NCBI GenBank assembly: GCA_039707465.1
Contig: CM077645.1
Coordinates: 149,477,503-149,541,502, forward strand
Origin: Rhabdophis nuchalis
Taxonomy: Eukaryota; Chordata; Lepidosauria; Squamata; Natricidae
Reading direction: 5' to 3'
DNA length: 64,000 bases
A program made the position numbers and the translations under genes. The notes below the pieces were generated by a model. That model was given only the letters and a program-made list of their open reading frames with translations. It was not told the origin of the DNA and made no database searches. Shown here piece by piece: positions 10,311-21,159 of the stretch (positions within the stretch are counted from its first letter, which is position 1; each line of letters opens with the position of its first letter).

Positions 10311-11296
10311 TTTTCTTTCTTTCAGCAAAAGGTGGCTAAAATGTTCTCATTTATGCAAAAGCACCAAGTGGCAATACTTTGGGGGCTGAGGGCTAAAAAG
10401 GCCCTGAGGCAAAGAAAAAAGAAAAAGAAGAAACTCTATGTGCTGAGGAGAAAATGCAGTTACCCAAGTCAAGTTTATGTTTTTTAACCTATTTTTCTTG
10501 AGATAACTTTGTCAGATTGCCAAACAAACTCTCCAATGGGATTTGAGCTGCAGCCACATTAAACTAGAATTGAATCTTGTTATGCTGGTCTCAGCTAGCA
10601 GAGAGTCCCTCTGAGCAAAACTACTCTGTATTACTCTGCCTTCTGTTCCTTCTACCCAAACTGTGAATGCATAATCATATTTCTTTTGGAAAATGACTTG
10701 TTTTCCTTCATTACCGAAACAAGATTGATTTTTCCTGCCGAGTGTTACACTTGTAGAAGCAGCGCTAATCAGATTCCAGCACAGCGATTCATGGCAGGTA
10801 AATCCTTACAATTAAAAGTGTAACTAATTTGTAGGCTGATCAGGATGGGATCTTGAGTATGATTCAGCATCAGCAGGTGTGGAGACTAACATAAAATTTA
10901 TATGCCTACTATTCAGTTGTCATAAATAATAGTCAATATGGCCTAAGAACTAGAATCCTGCAGCCAAAGAACAGGTTGGTTATATCAGATGAACATCACT
11001 CTTCCCCTCTTGAAATTCTGAGCAGGAGCTGTGACTGGCAGAATGTTTTTTAAATAATAACGTTTACTAATGATTTTTCGAAGATACAAAAAAAACAACA
11101 CCACAAAGCAAAATTAAATAAAAGAAAGAAAAAAATATAAAGAAAAAGAATGAGAAAAGTGTAAGAAGAAATACAAATAGAAACTGGAAATATAAAGAAG
11201 TGAAGAAGGCTTTAAATTTCCTAGTCCCTAATTCACCACATGTCCACTCTTGTCTACCACGTTTCTACCAATATTGCAAACTTCCCCCGACTTTAA
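10311..11296. other. Non-coding DNA with A-rich tract
   Basis: No gene was recognised. An A-rich, AAGAAA-rich stretch lies at 11085-11200. Confidence 0.4.
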
Positions 11297-11605
11297 AATA
11301 GGGCTGAATTTTATTTTATTTTTATTTATTTTTTTATTAAATTTATACCCCGCCCTTCTCCTACATACATAAATAAACTAATTATTAAAACCCAATTAAA
11401 TTAAATTACCCCGTGCTAAAACATTTTACAATCCTCTAATTAAAATATATAACTAAAAAGTCCATATCGGGTGGTTATTCTAGGCCGACTTGTTGGAATA
11501 AATGCGTTTTAAGACACCGGCGGAAAAGGCGGAGGTCCGAGGTAGTACGGAGTTCAGGGGGCAGGTCGTTGCAGAGGGTTGGGCCCGCCACAGAGAAGGC
11601 GGGCC
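11297..11605 (-). mobile_element. L2-like LINE 3' end
   Basis: On the minus strand the frame reads GPAFSVAGPTL, then NDLPPELRTTSDLRLF and KTHLFQQVGLE-stop. This aligns with the C-terminus of the LINE copies ending at 26294, 37115, 51916 and 53642. The 3' UTR retains AGCACGGGG and a GGGCGGGGTATAAAT end, followed by an A/T-rich tail. It is about 300 bp and severely 5'-truncated. Confidence 0.85.
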
Positions 11606-11659
11606 CAACTTATCTATATCTGAGGAATGCATTGGCCTCAATAGCATGCTAAAGCGGGA

Positions 11660-12045
11660 CAGATAATTCTCGACTTACAACGTTTGTTTAGCGATTGTTC
11701 AAAGTTACAATGGCGCTAAAAAAAGTTACATGACCAGTTTTCATACGACCATTATAGCATCCCCATGGTCATGTAATCAAAATTCAGATGCTTGGCAATT
11801 GATTCATATTTATGATGGTTACAGTATCTAGGGGTCACGATCCCCTTTTGCGACCTTCAGATAAGCAAAGTCAATAGAGAAGCCAGATTCACTTTAAAAC
11901 AGCTTGGCTAATTCAACAACTACAGTTATCCACTTAACAATTGTGGCAAGAAATGTCATAAAATGGGGCAAACCCACTTAATAAATGTTTCAGTTAGCAA
12001 TAGAAATTTTGGGCTCAGTTGTGGTCATAAGTCAAGGACTACCTC
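11660..12045 (-). mobile_element. TA-flanked MITE (family M)
   Basis: It begins with a CTCGACTTAC end and closes CATAAGTCAAGGACTACCT, the same ends as the copy at 22725-23583. Internal hallmarks shared with the other copies are CATGGTCATGTAATC, CATATTTATGATGG and CACTTAATAAATG. The last bases of both termini are mutated. It has no coding capacity. The family is flanked by TA in better-preserved copies, which suggests Tc1/mariner-type mobilisation. Confidence 0.7.
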
Positions 12046-14307
12046 TACTAAAACAATGAAGATGTGCGGTTTCAAACAAAGACTGACCTTCATTCCATTT
12101 ACTTTTAAACTCAATTAGAATTTAATAGATTTAAAATTATTCTCTACCCATGTGTTGTAGCCTCTTGGCCACCGCCCCTCCAACCACTGGCTCAGAGGAG
12201 GAAGGGGCATGGGAGTCAGGGTCAGCATCAGGGCAACCTGGGAGCTCCCAGGGGGAAGAGGGAGTGGAGCTGGCAGAGAGAGAGAGAGAGGCAAAGCCTG
12301 GGCCATCCCTTAGCCCTCAGATGGAGAGTGAACAGCCTCCAGGTCTGGAGGTGGCTGATGAGGAAGAGGAGGAACAACTGGGTCCAGGGCCTGATGCGCG
12401 GATGTGCAGAAGGCAGAGGAGAGGAGAGCAGTGGAAAGCCATGGGCCGATCCTGGGGAAGGAAGAGCCACCACTGCTAGTGAGGTCCCACCCTAGCTCTG
12501 GGGAAAAAGGCAGTGGGCAGAGATGAATAGGTGTAGCAGAGAGTTTGTCGTGTTTGAGGAGCTGGGTCAGAATGCCATGTATGAAATAATGTTCATTTCA
12601 GTCTCATAAAAACGATATTTTGAAAATAATTTTAGGAAGTTTTAAGGATGCTTTGAAATTTTTTGGAAAGTTGCACACAAACAAGAGAACTTAAGGTTGT
12701 GCACTTCTGCTTAGGATCGCCTCTACTATGTCTTCATTCTTCATCTCCATATCTCTCCCAAATGTTGTTTCTCAGAATCTTGAGAAAATCTGTTTTTGGG
12801 GGAGTTGTCTACATTGTTCTATTTTTTTAGCTTCTTCATTTCCTCTTTCTATAGCCTATCATCCTAAGCTATCTGCACAAAGCCCAACGTTACTGGTAAA
12901 TGGTTCACAGATATATCACAAGCCTGAAAAGCAATCCTACTAAAAGCTTGCTGATTATTTTTGTAGCCATTTACTTGGTCTTGCTAAATATTTATCTCTG
13001 ATCTATTTTATTTAATCTTCCAAAGTAATGATCCTTTTGATAGTTGATTAATCACATTACTTATCTCAATTCAACATTGTGAGTATTTCCCCTATTTCCT
13101 ATTCAGAGTTGATAGACAAAATAGCTAAATGGATTTATTTATTTTTTAGTTCTATGGTAGTACCGAAGCAGTTTTCATTAACTAGCTTGCATTTTTTTTC
13201 TTTGATTACATCTCTTCAAATATCCATATATACTTCACTGCAGATTAGATTAGACTTTACACATGAATATTTAGGGGCTGTAAATTTTTCCAGCATCACA
13301 AATTCCTCTTTCCTGATTAATCAATATCCCTGATTGTTAGGGTGATTTCTCCTTTTCATCAGGAAATTTTTCCTTCTATTTTCTTGAGACATCATAGCAA
13401 ATTGGGGAATGCAAATCCTCTGCATCTCAAATTGCATTTCTGATTTAAGTACCCAAGCAGACAGATTAAACTCAATAGAAGTATAACACATTCTTGTCCT
13501 GCTTTGACAAGTAGGTCTTCCAGGATCTGCAGAATATGCAAAGCACCACAGTTTTTTTGGAAGAGTAGACAGGCTCTGTTTAAACTTTCATCTATGGTAG
13601 CACTGTGGTTATTTTGATTTGCCACAATCACAATTATGATCATTTTAATGTCAAGAAACATGAACAATACATGTTAAATAAATTGAAATTAAGATTTATG
13701 AACAACTAAATAAGTAAATAAAAGTCATTTTTTTCAATCAGTTTTCTGAATGATAATTTTAGTCAATCAGTTATTACTGTTACTAGCAAGAAATCTGACG
13801 TTTTAAAAGGAAGTGGCAAGGAAGTGCAATTATTTTCAGTATCATAGGATGTGTGGAACAGAGGGAAGCAATTCTAATGGGAGGTGTCATTCCATGTTAG
13901 TTTATGATCCTTGGATCCATTATCTACGTCCATCTATAGCAGAATCATTAACTCTTGTCAAAATAGTTGAAGACTATAATCATATAAGTATACCATTACT
14001 GAAATAGGTTTTTATGCCTTCCTAATCTCTGAAAATGTCCTGAGCCAGCTCAAAACATTAAAAATATCCCTAGATAGTCTAATAATGTATGAAGCTTAAT
14101 GATTTTGCATTATTTGTAAAATTGTGTTCTTTGTAGTGTGGATTGGATATACTGTTCTTCAGATGTGGTACTTCCTATTTTCATCATCCCTGGTTTGGAG
14201 CAAGATTTTGTACTGTGGGACTGACTTTTGGTCAGGAATATAACCTTCCAGATGAGATTAAGATAATTTGCACAATTTGGGGTAGACGTAATGTGATAGC
14301 TAAGGTA
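12046..14307. other. Non-coding DNA; GC-rich acidic-frame segment at 12150-12540
   Basis: At 12150-12480 is a GC- and GA-rich block with an open frame rich in Glu, Gly and Ser (109 codons) and no domain. Its composition differs sharply from the flanks, so it may be a piece of an LTR or other repeat, but no paired ends were found. The rest to 14307 is AT-rich single-copy sequence with nothing recognised. Confidence 0.35.
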
Positions 14308-14795
14308 AGGTGACCAGACATCCCGCTTTTGGCAGGACAGTCCTGATTTGAAGTAATTTGTCCCGCGTCCCGCGGGATTTTTAAAAAGTCCCGATTTTTA
14401 TATACTGGAATATACCAGTGGTGGGTGGGTGGGGCTTCGCACGGCTAGTGGCGGCATCTCCCGCCACTGCTAGCCACGTGAGAAAGGCACCAGCAGCTTC
14501 ACAGCCGGGCCCTTTAAATTTTGCACGGCTGAGGGGGGGGGGGGGAAGCCGCTGCACGAAATTTAAAGGGCCCAGCTATGAAGCTGCCGGTGCCTTTCAT
14601 GCACGGCTAGCAGTGGTGGGAGAGGCGGGGACGCTGCCGCTAGCCATGCAAAGCCCTCCCCCCCACCGCTGCGCCATATGTGAAAGGCACCGGCAGCTTC
14701 ATAGGCGGGCCCTTTAAATTTTGTGCGGTGGCGGCCAGCAGCAAATCCCCCCCGTCAATGGTGTCCCACTTTAGCAATTTAAAAATCTGGTCAAT
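14308..14795. mobile_element. Probable non-autonomous DNA transposon with internal inverted repeats
   Basis: The left edge reads GGTGACCAGACATCCCG and the right edge AATCTGGTCA, a short imperfect inverted pair resembling transposons with GGTGACCAGA ends. Inside, a module of about 90 bp (containing GGGCCCTTTAAATTTTG and a GCTTCATAG/CACGGCTAG neighbourhood) occurs three times, twice direct and once inverted around the 12-base G run at 14531. No TSD could be fixed. The open frame at 14418-14717 is non-coding. Confidence 0.45.
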
Positions 14796-15625
14796 TTAAG
14801 TTAAGGTCATGTGTCTTTGTATAAGCTTAAAGTAATTGGACTGTCTAATAGAATTAGACTTCCCATTTTGGGATTTTGGTGGATCGGAGTTTGGGTACTT
14901 CCATACTGGCACAATTTCCAATCCTTCAAAAACAACTTAAAGACACCCATAGTTGCCATTTTTCCTACTAATCTCTAAATCCAGGGGACCAACTATAAGG
15001 ACCCTTATTCAAGAGAGTGTTCAATCTTTTGGATGCAAAGCTTTGGAGTTCACAGGCCATGCACATAACACACAGCAGGAACTTTCAAAACTAAGCCTGC
15101 CCTTTCTGAGATTGCACTGCAGCTGCAGAGCTTAGCTGAATGGTCCCAGCAAAGGATGCAAATTCTTTAAAGGGCTGTTGAGCGATAGCCTAGAGGTTTG
15201 GTTGGGCTACTCAGGAGGTGAATATGTCTCTGTGTGAAATCTTCTTCAGGTTAGGGGGGGAGGGTAGTGGTGAAATAATAGAATTCTGAGCTACTTAAAT
15301 AAATAAATAGTAGAATTCTGAGTTATTTCAAAAGCAGAGGAGAAAGCAACCTACTCCAAAAAGATTGTGATTTTCTTTTTTAAAAATCTAAAATATTTCT
15401 GCCAGGTTATAAGATGGTATTCTTCATTCTGCTAAGCAAATATTTGAAATACCTCACAATGTCCTTGGTGCTAGTAAGGGAAAGTATAGGATCTATACTA
15501 GCCAGCATTAATTCAATGAAAGGACCATGATTCCTTTGCAAAGTAACCTCAAAACTGTTGAGGTTAGCCTGCAGTAAACTGAAACAGATCAGGCCAAGTG
15601 GATAGGTGCACTCACACCAATACAG
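14796..15625. other. Non-coding single-copy DNA
   Basis: No gene or repeat was recognised; a short TAAATAAATAA tract lies near 15296. Confidence 0.4.
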
Positions 15626-15633
15626 GTGGGAGA

Positions 15634-16245
15634 CAGAGGTGATATTCAGCGGGTTCTGACCAGTTCTGGAGAACCGGTAGCGGAAATTTTGAGTAGTTCA
15701 GAGAACCGGTAAATACCACTGCTGACTGCCCCTTTCCCCATCTATTATCAGATTAACAGAATTGGAAGGGACCTTGCAGGTAATCTAGTACAACTGCCTG
15801 CCCAAGCAGGAGACAATACATCTGCTTCTACCTAGGATTGAACTCACAACCTCCAGATTGGGAGGCGAGAGCTCCACCTCCACAGCAGCAGGTTTTATTC
15901 CCTGCCTCCCAAGTCTCAGCTGATCAGGAATGGAGATTTTGCAATAACCTTCACCGGGAGTGGGGAGGGAATGGAGATTTTACAGTATCCATCCGCTGCC
16001 ATGCCCACCAAGCCATGCCCACTATGCCATGACATGCCCGCCAAGCCATGCCCTCAGAACTGTAGTAAAATTTTTCGTATCTGACCACTGCCTGAGTCCC
16101 AGCTGATCGGGAGAGAATGGGGATTTTGCAGTAACCTTCCTCTGGAGTGGGGTGGGAATAGAGATTTCACAATATCCTTCCCCTGCCACACCCACCAAGC
16201 CAGGCCCACAGAACCAGTAGTAAAAAAATTTGAATCCCACCACTG
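15634..16245. mobile_element. hAT-type element (family B) with internal tandem duplication
   Basis: Flanking octamers GTGGGAGA (15626-15633) and GTGGGAAA (16246-16253) agree at 7 of 8 positions. The left end CAGAGGTGATATTCAG and right end CCCACCACTG are imperfect inverted repeats. The body contains two diverged tandem units, about 15909-16093 and 16095-16245, each running from an AGCTGATC-like motif through GGAGATTTTGCA to ACCAAGCC and a final GTAGTAAAA. A SINE sits at about 15746-15894. Confidence 0.8.
15746..15894 (-). mobile_element. tRNA-derived SINE with CR1-like tail
   Basis: On the minus strand, a tRNA-like head has a GGAGCTCTCGCC region and a box-B-like GGTTGTGAGTTCAATCC. It is followed by a tail close to the CR1 3' end: ACCTGCAAGGTCCCTTCC then AATTCTGTTA. 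This head-plus-CR1-tail layout lets a SINE use CR1 machinery. It splits the hAT element around it, so it is the younger insertion. It is not a functional tRNA gene. Confidence 0.65.
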
Positions 16246-16253
16246 GTGGGAAA

Positions 16254-16777
16254 ATGTACCTTTGGAAGAGAAAGAAAAAATATATGGTGGGGTTGCCTTA
16301 GGGTTGAGTGGAGGACTGCTGAAGGATGACATCCATTTCTGTCAATTGTCAGCCAGTTCTGATGAGAGAACATGACCGAATTCCAGATCAGACCTTCATG
16401 ACAAACCCTTCCTATTCAGGTGAAATCCCATCAAGCTTTAAGGAAGAACCTTGTCTGGTAAAAAAAATAGCCAGGATAAAGAAAAGGGCATCCCATGCAG
16501 AGGACTATGCATGGATTTTAATGTCAATTCATTCTGACACAAAACACATTGAACAACTTGCTATTCTAGCAAGAAGTTTTGCTTTCTACACCCAGTAAAT
16601 GATCAGCAAGTTCACATGTCATAATCCTATCTGCTGAGCAGCTGTGTCTTGACCAATGAACTAACATCCTATCCCTGTCCATGGAACACGCAAAACCTAC
16701 AGATGTTTTTATTTGTCCTTGGTCTAGAACCATCCCAATTTTTGAAAGTGGCATTTGCCTCACAGCTTAGAGTTTTC
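16254..16777. other. Non-coding DNA
   Basis: No repeat or exon was recognised; the 90-codon frame at 16326-16598 lacks motifs. Confidence 0.4.
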
Positions 16778-16785
16778 CTTTAGGC

Positions 16786-16910
16786 CAGGGGTCTCCAAAC
16801 TTGGCAACTTTAAGCCTTGTGGACTTCAGTTCCCAGAATCGAATCTGACTGAGGATTTCTGGGAGTTGAAGTCCACAGGCTTTATAGTGGCCAATTTTGC
16901 AGGCTCCCTG
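16786..16910. mobile_element. hAT hairpin MITE (family A)
   Basis: It starts CAGGGGTCTCCAAACTTGG and ends with a diverged inverted arm closing CTCCCTG. A perfect 8-bp TSD, CTTTAGGC, lies at 16778-16785 and 16911-16918. The arms differ at several positions, so it is older than the copies at 380 and 47938. Confidence 0.92.
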
Positions 16911-17159
16911 CTTTAGGCATCTGACAGGATTTTTCTTTTCATACGATCAATGCTCCTCTTTTAGTAGAGGACATGGGGCGTTCAGGACTGGAAGTAACAG
17001 AATGACGCCAGTTCCAAATTTCAGTTTTCTAGAGAGGAAAGCTTTTTATAAAAACCATTCTATCCGAGGCCAGCATGTTAACATGCAGGAGGAAGTGGAA
17101 TGAACGAAAGAGACGTACCAAACGAGGGCAACGATGAAGGCTTCCATTTCCCATTGTGT

Positions 17160-17800
17160 TTGCTTGCAAAACAAGTTAGCCCCAGGGCAGGATGCACTTT
17201 GGAAAGACCGTGGCTGCCATAGTTTGCTTTAAGTAAGTTTGACCGGGTCTCATTTCAGTTGAGTGCATTGCTTTGCTGATGTGAAAGTTTTGAAAATACA
17301 CCATCCTAATGGATGCTTCCCTCCGCCGCCATGAAGGCTGCGAATCAATTCTGTCTGATGCGCTTTCTGTGCTCTTTGCTAATATCGCCCTTTCCACCAA
17401 CCGATCGCCACAGCAAGTCAACCTGCAACTAAGGCTTTCTGTGCGCTCTAATGAGGCCCTTATCTTTGGCGAACATAGAAGGAGACTCGCTGGGTTTCTG
17501 CTCATCTTCCTTTCCTCTGTTGAAACAGCAGTAGCTCTGAATAACTGTCCCATTAAGATCAAATCACTGCTGTCAAAGATGTCAGGTTAAGGGGCTGGCT
17601 ATCCTCTGATGCCATTTACTGCATCTTCCTTTTGCATTGCCAAGGTACACGGTCTACCAGAGTGATTATAACAATTACTTAGCGCTGTCTGTCACAATCA
17701 GTCAGATTTGTACAATCTAGATTCAGCAATGACCCAGACCTGCCTTTTTAGCAAAAGCAAATGTTATTATTGATTGCCATCTCCGCTTTGATGTATAGAC
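17160..17800. other. Candidate conserved non-coding block
   Basis: About 640 bp of high-complexity, repeat-free sequence that keeps many CpG and TCG/CGA words, unlike its CpG-poor surroundings. It includes an AACAATTACTTAGC run at 17670 that looks like homeodomain sites. Open frames on both strands (17309-17590 plus, 17176-17562 minus) show no domain and no clear splice structure. It may be an enhancer-type conserved element or a degenerate exon. This is composition-based inference only. Confidence 0.3.
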
Positions 17801-19365
17801 TAAAGTTGGGAATAGTGCTCGGGAACACAAAAAAAAGCGCCCTTCCTTTCTGCCAAACATTATGGATTTTTATATGAAATGTTTACTTTTTATCTACTGT
17901 AATCAGTGAGCTGGGGAGGCCTTCTGCGCCGCAAAACAAAACAAAAATACAATGTGTGTTTCTTAAAATCAGTTCTCTCCCCCCCCCCCCCCCGAAGGAT
18001 AGAAATTCACTTCTGTTTCATTATGGAATATCTTTTAAAAAAAATAGTTCCAAGCATTCTAAGAAAAGTACAAAATGACTTGAATTATTGATGGTCAAAC
18101 AGGAACATTCTGGTTCTTTTAGAAAAATGTTACTACAGACACAGGTTTTCTAGTGTGGGAAAGGTGATAATACCTGGCAGGGATAAAATAGCAAGAATGA
18201 TTGATACTGCAAAGCTTAAAAATCACACTATTTACAAGCTCAGGAACCTATATGCCCACTAGATCACAGCCTGTATATTCCAGGGAATCATCATTCAGGT
18301 TACATGACACATAAATTATATCCGCAAGTTCACAACCCCTTAATAAAAATGAAATTACTCTTACTGTGCTGTCCTAATGTCCATGCAGGAGGAAGATCAA
18401 TGGAGGTCGTCCTGCTGGTTTTAATAGTACTGCAGATTTATAATAATGGACTTGGACCAGGGAGGGTGGGGTTCAACTCTGATCTTGACTAAGGATTTAA
18501 TTGGGTGACTTTGGACTGGTCAGTCTCTCTCCGTCTCTGTCTCTCTGTCTCTCCCCATCTTGCTGACAAAGTTCTTGTGTAAGTGAAGGCTCTCAAGTGT
18601 GCCATTTCCAGTGCCCAGAAAAAAGTAGAGTATAAATATAAATGCCATAAACAAGTGACAAATCAGTGCTCGACATGATTTACAATTTTGTACAAGGCCA
18701 AGTGTTGAAGGAGTTATGGAATGCGGGCCTCAGGCTGGGCATCTGACTCACTGAGGGAGGCTCTTGATTCACTTGTATCTAGTGCCAATCGACACATGCA
18801 GGTGTGGAACCATTCAGAGATCTCCCTCAAGCACTTCTTATCGTTCTACAATCTGTTGCTTATAGAACAGTAACAGAAGTTTTGAGAAGTATAAGAAAGA
18901 AATGACTGGGTTGTGATCAAGGGATGGATAGTTGCATGCTAACAAGTCTTGTGTGGTGAGCTATGCGATAAGACTAGAACGCATTGGCCTTCAAACCCAG
19001 GTAGGAAGAGTGTTATGCTTTTCTGCCTACTGCCTCCAAAAAAAGAGGGAAGAAGCCCTTAAGCTGAATTTGTTCAATCAGCGTGGTTTCCACTGAGAAC
19101 TTAAATCATGCCAGAAGCAATTTGTATGAAGTGGCTGCTTGGGTGTTAAGAAAATGGAGGCCCCTCTCTGCCAACACTGAGGTTTTCCAGATAAACAGTT
19201 CATACCGTTATTCAAGCTTTGCTAATGTAGAGAAAAATGTAATTGGATTAAAATTAGGAGGTTGCTTTTCTAACGCGCAAAGGGATGCATTCCAACCACT
19301 TGGATTGATAATGAATGTTGAATTGTTTGCTGACTAAAAATTGATCAAGGGAACAGCCAATGATG
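17801..19365. other. Non-coding DNA; poly-C run and possible MIR-like fragment
   Basis: A C run lies at 17979-17993. At about 18455-18655, GGGTGACTTTGGACTGGTCA resembles the core of an MIR-type SINE, followed by a (CT)-rich stretch. The rest shows nothing recognisable. Confidence 0.35.
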
Positions 19366-19373
19366 GCTTAGGC

Positions 19374-19479
19374 CAGGGGTGTCCAAACTTGGGAACTTTA
19401 AGACTTGTGGACTTCAACTCCCAGAATTCTGGGAGTTGAAGTCCACAAGTCTTAAAGTTCCCAAGTTTGGACACCCCTG
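19374..19479. mobile_element. hAT hairpin MITE, near-perfect palindrome (family A)
   Basis: A 106-bp element of two arms meeting at CAGAATTCTG with almost no loop, opening CAGGGGTGTCCAAACTTGG. A perfect 8-bp TSD, GCTTAGGC, lies at 19366-19373 and 19480-19487. The close arm match suggests either youth or gene conversion between arms. Confidence 0.95.
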
Positions 19480-19555
19480 GCTTAGGCCTTCTTCCAAAAT
19501 GACTAATTATTACTCGTTACTTATCTTCAGGTGCCTCCCCCATGAGCTTGTATAG

Positions 19556-19687
19556 CAGGGGTGTCAAACTTGTGGTGTCACATCATCCTGTGATGAATTG
19601 CGACTTTCCTCCCCTTCACTAACCTGGGGGTGGGCATGGCCAGCATGTGACACATCCGACCTGTGGCCCACGGATTTCACCTCACTG
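19556..19687. mobile_element. hAT-type short element (family C)
   Basis: It opens CAGGGGTGTCAAACTTGTGG and closes ATTTCACCTCACTG. A perfect 8-bp TSD, TTGTATAG, lies at 19548-19555 and 19688-19695. The longer copy at 33081 shares its terminal sequence. Confidence 0.92.
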
Positions 19688-19695
19688 TTGTATAG

Positions 19696-21159
19696 GAACT
19701 TCAGTTTGAAGAATGAGGAGGAACTTCCTCAATTCCATCAAAAAATATTTGCAACTTTCCCTGCTGAATCCTCTCTCTCTCTCTATTTCCTTCATCCCAG
19801 AAATCTTGCTTTGTGTATTAAAACATGGTACATTTCAGAGGAGTAGGAGAGTGGTAAGAAGATACTCCATCAAGAAGACATCATAGCAAAAGATAACTTA
19901 TCTAAGGACCAAAGCATTGTTGCAAATTATCCAGACATTAGAATCATGTGTGGAATGGTACAAGCTTTGCTCAAGAACTTGGATTTTCAAGGAAAACAGA
20001 TAGAAATGAAAGACACACTAATATTGTGTTGGATATTATCAATGTCACCACAGCAACGAATTGTTTGGAGTACAAACATTCTGCTAGCATCATAAATTTG
20101 TCTTATTGGCAAGTCTCTGAAGTCTTTATAAGGATGCAGCATAGCAAATTAATTAACTGGATGGCAGATGGTGAGTGAAAGATGGTAGTCCGAGACATGT
20201 GTCTTCAGGATCCCAGACATGCGTCTCAGCTTGTAGATTAGATAGCTCACATTCTTGTCAGTAATGTAACAAAGTGACAGGCAGCTTCTCTCTTTCTGCA
20301 GAATTTCACTATTAATTAATGTTCTGACATAGTACTGGCTCTAGTTTAAAAAGAACATTCAGATTCTGGAAAACTGATGGGGTATTTGTCATACAGGACA
20401 AAAACATTTTTTTAAAAAGAATGCTTGATTATCCCTCCCATGGTCAATGGAGGGAGGGAGGGAGGGAGGAAGGAAGGAAGGAAGGAAGGAAGGAAGGAAG
20501 AACCTTTTTTTCCTCAAAGGGAGAATTCTGCCCAAAAAAAAATATCCTTAGCAATGAACCTGTCATCCCTATTTACCTGTTCACACTATAAACAAAATCT
20601 GAAAGGCACTTGCTACAGGAAGTTCAGTGGTTTTTAAAAGTTGTTTATTTTCTTGCCAGTGGCTTTTTGTAAGCAAATATTGTGAGCTTTTTTAATGATG
20701 GGAGTAGCCACTTTAAGGGTTTTTCATGCAACAGAGAAAGGGGAATTGAGGCCACAGAGAAGTCTTTATGACCACTGAAATTTCTTCTGTTTTGGTGATT
20801 GCAGATGGGTTAGATTCATTCCCAGAATGAGGAATGAAAATAAGTTTATCTGATATCAGTGTTTCTAGTCAAAAGTCTAAAGTATTTGCTATTTTCATGG
20901 AGAGAGAGAAAGAGACAGGGTGGGGGGGAGGGAAAGGGAGAGAAACAAAGGGAGAGAGGGAGAGAGAGAGAGGTTAGGGTTATCATCGGGATAGAGCACA
21001 ACAGAACACCCTTGGTTATCTCCTATAATTCATAGTTCAAGTCACTTCCATACCTCCTTAATAGGTTGTAGCCCATACTAAACATTGACACTGTATTTTC
21101 CCAAGTGTATGGTGGCTGGCCTATACTTGCTGACAGTCATCCAACGAAGCAGATTCTGA
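19696..21159. other. Non-coding DNA with purine tracts
   Basis: No gene was recognised. Purine-rich tracts occur at 20449-20500 and 20900-20975. Confidence 0.4.
20449..20500. repeat. (GGGA)n(GGAA)n microsatellite
   Basis: Five GGGA units pass into about eight GGAA units. Confidence 0.95.

Noticed and set aside
12150..12479. Acidic 109-aa protein gene
   Set aside because: No domain, promoter or splice support; composition-driven.
17176..17590. Overlapping ORFs on both strands (128 and 93 codons) as a host gene
   Set aside because: No recognisable domain, splice sites or start context; better treated as candidate conserved non-coding DNA.
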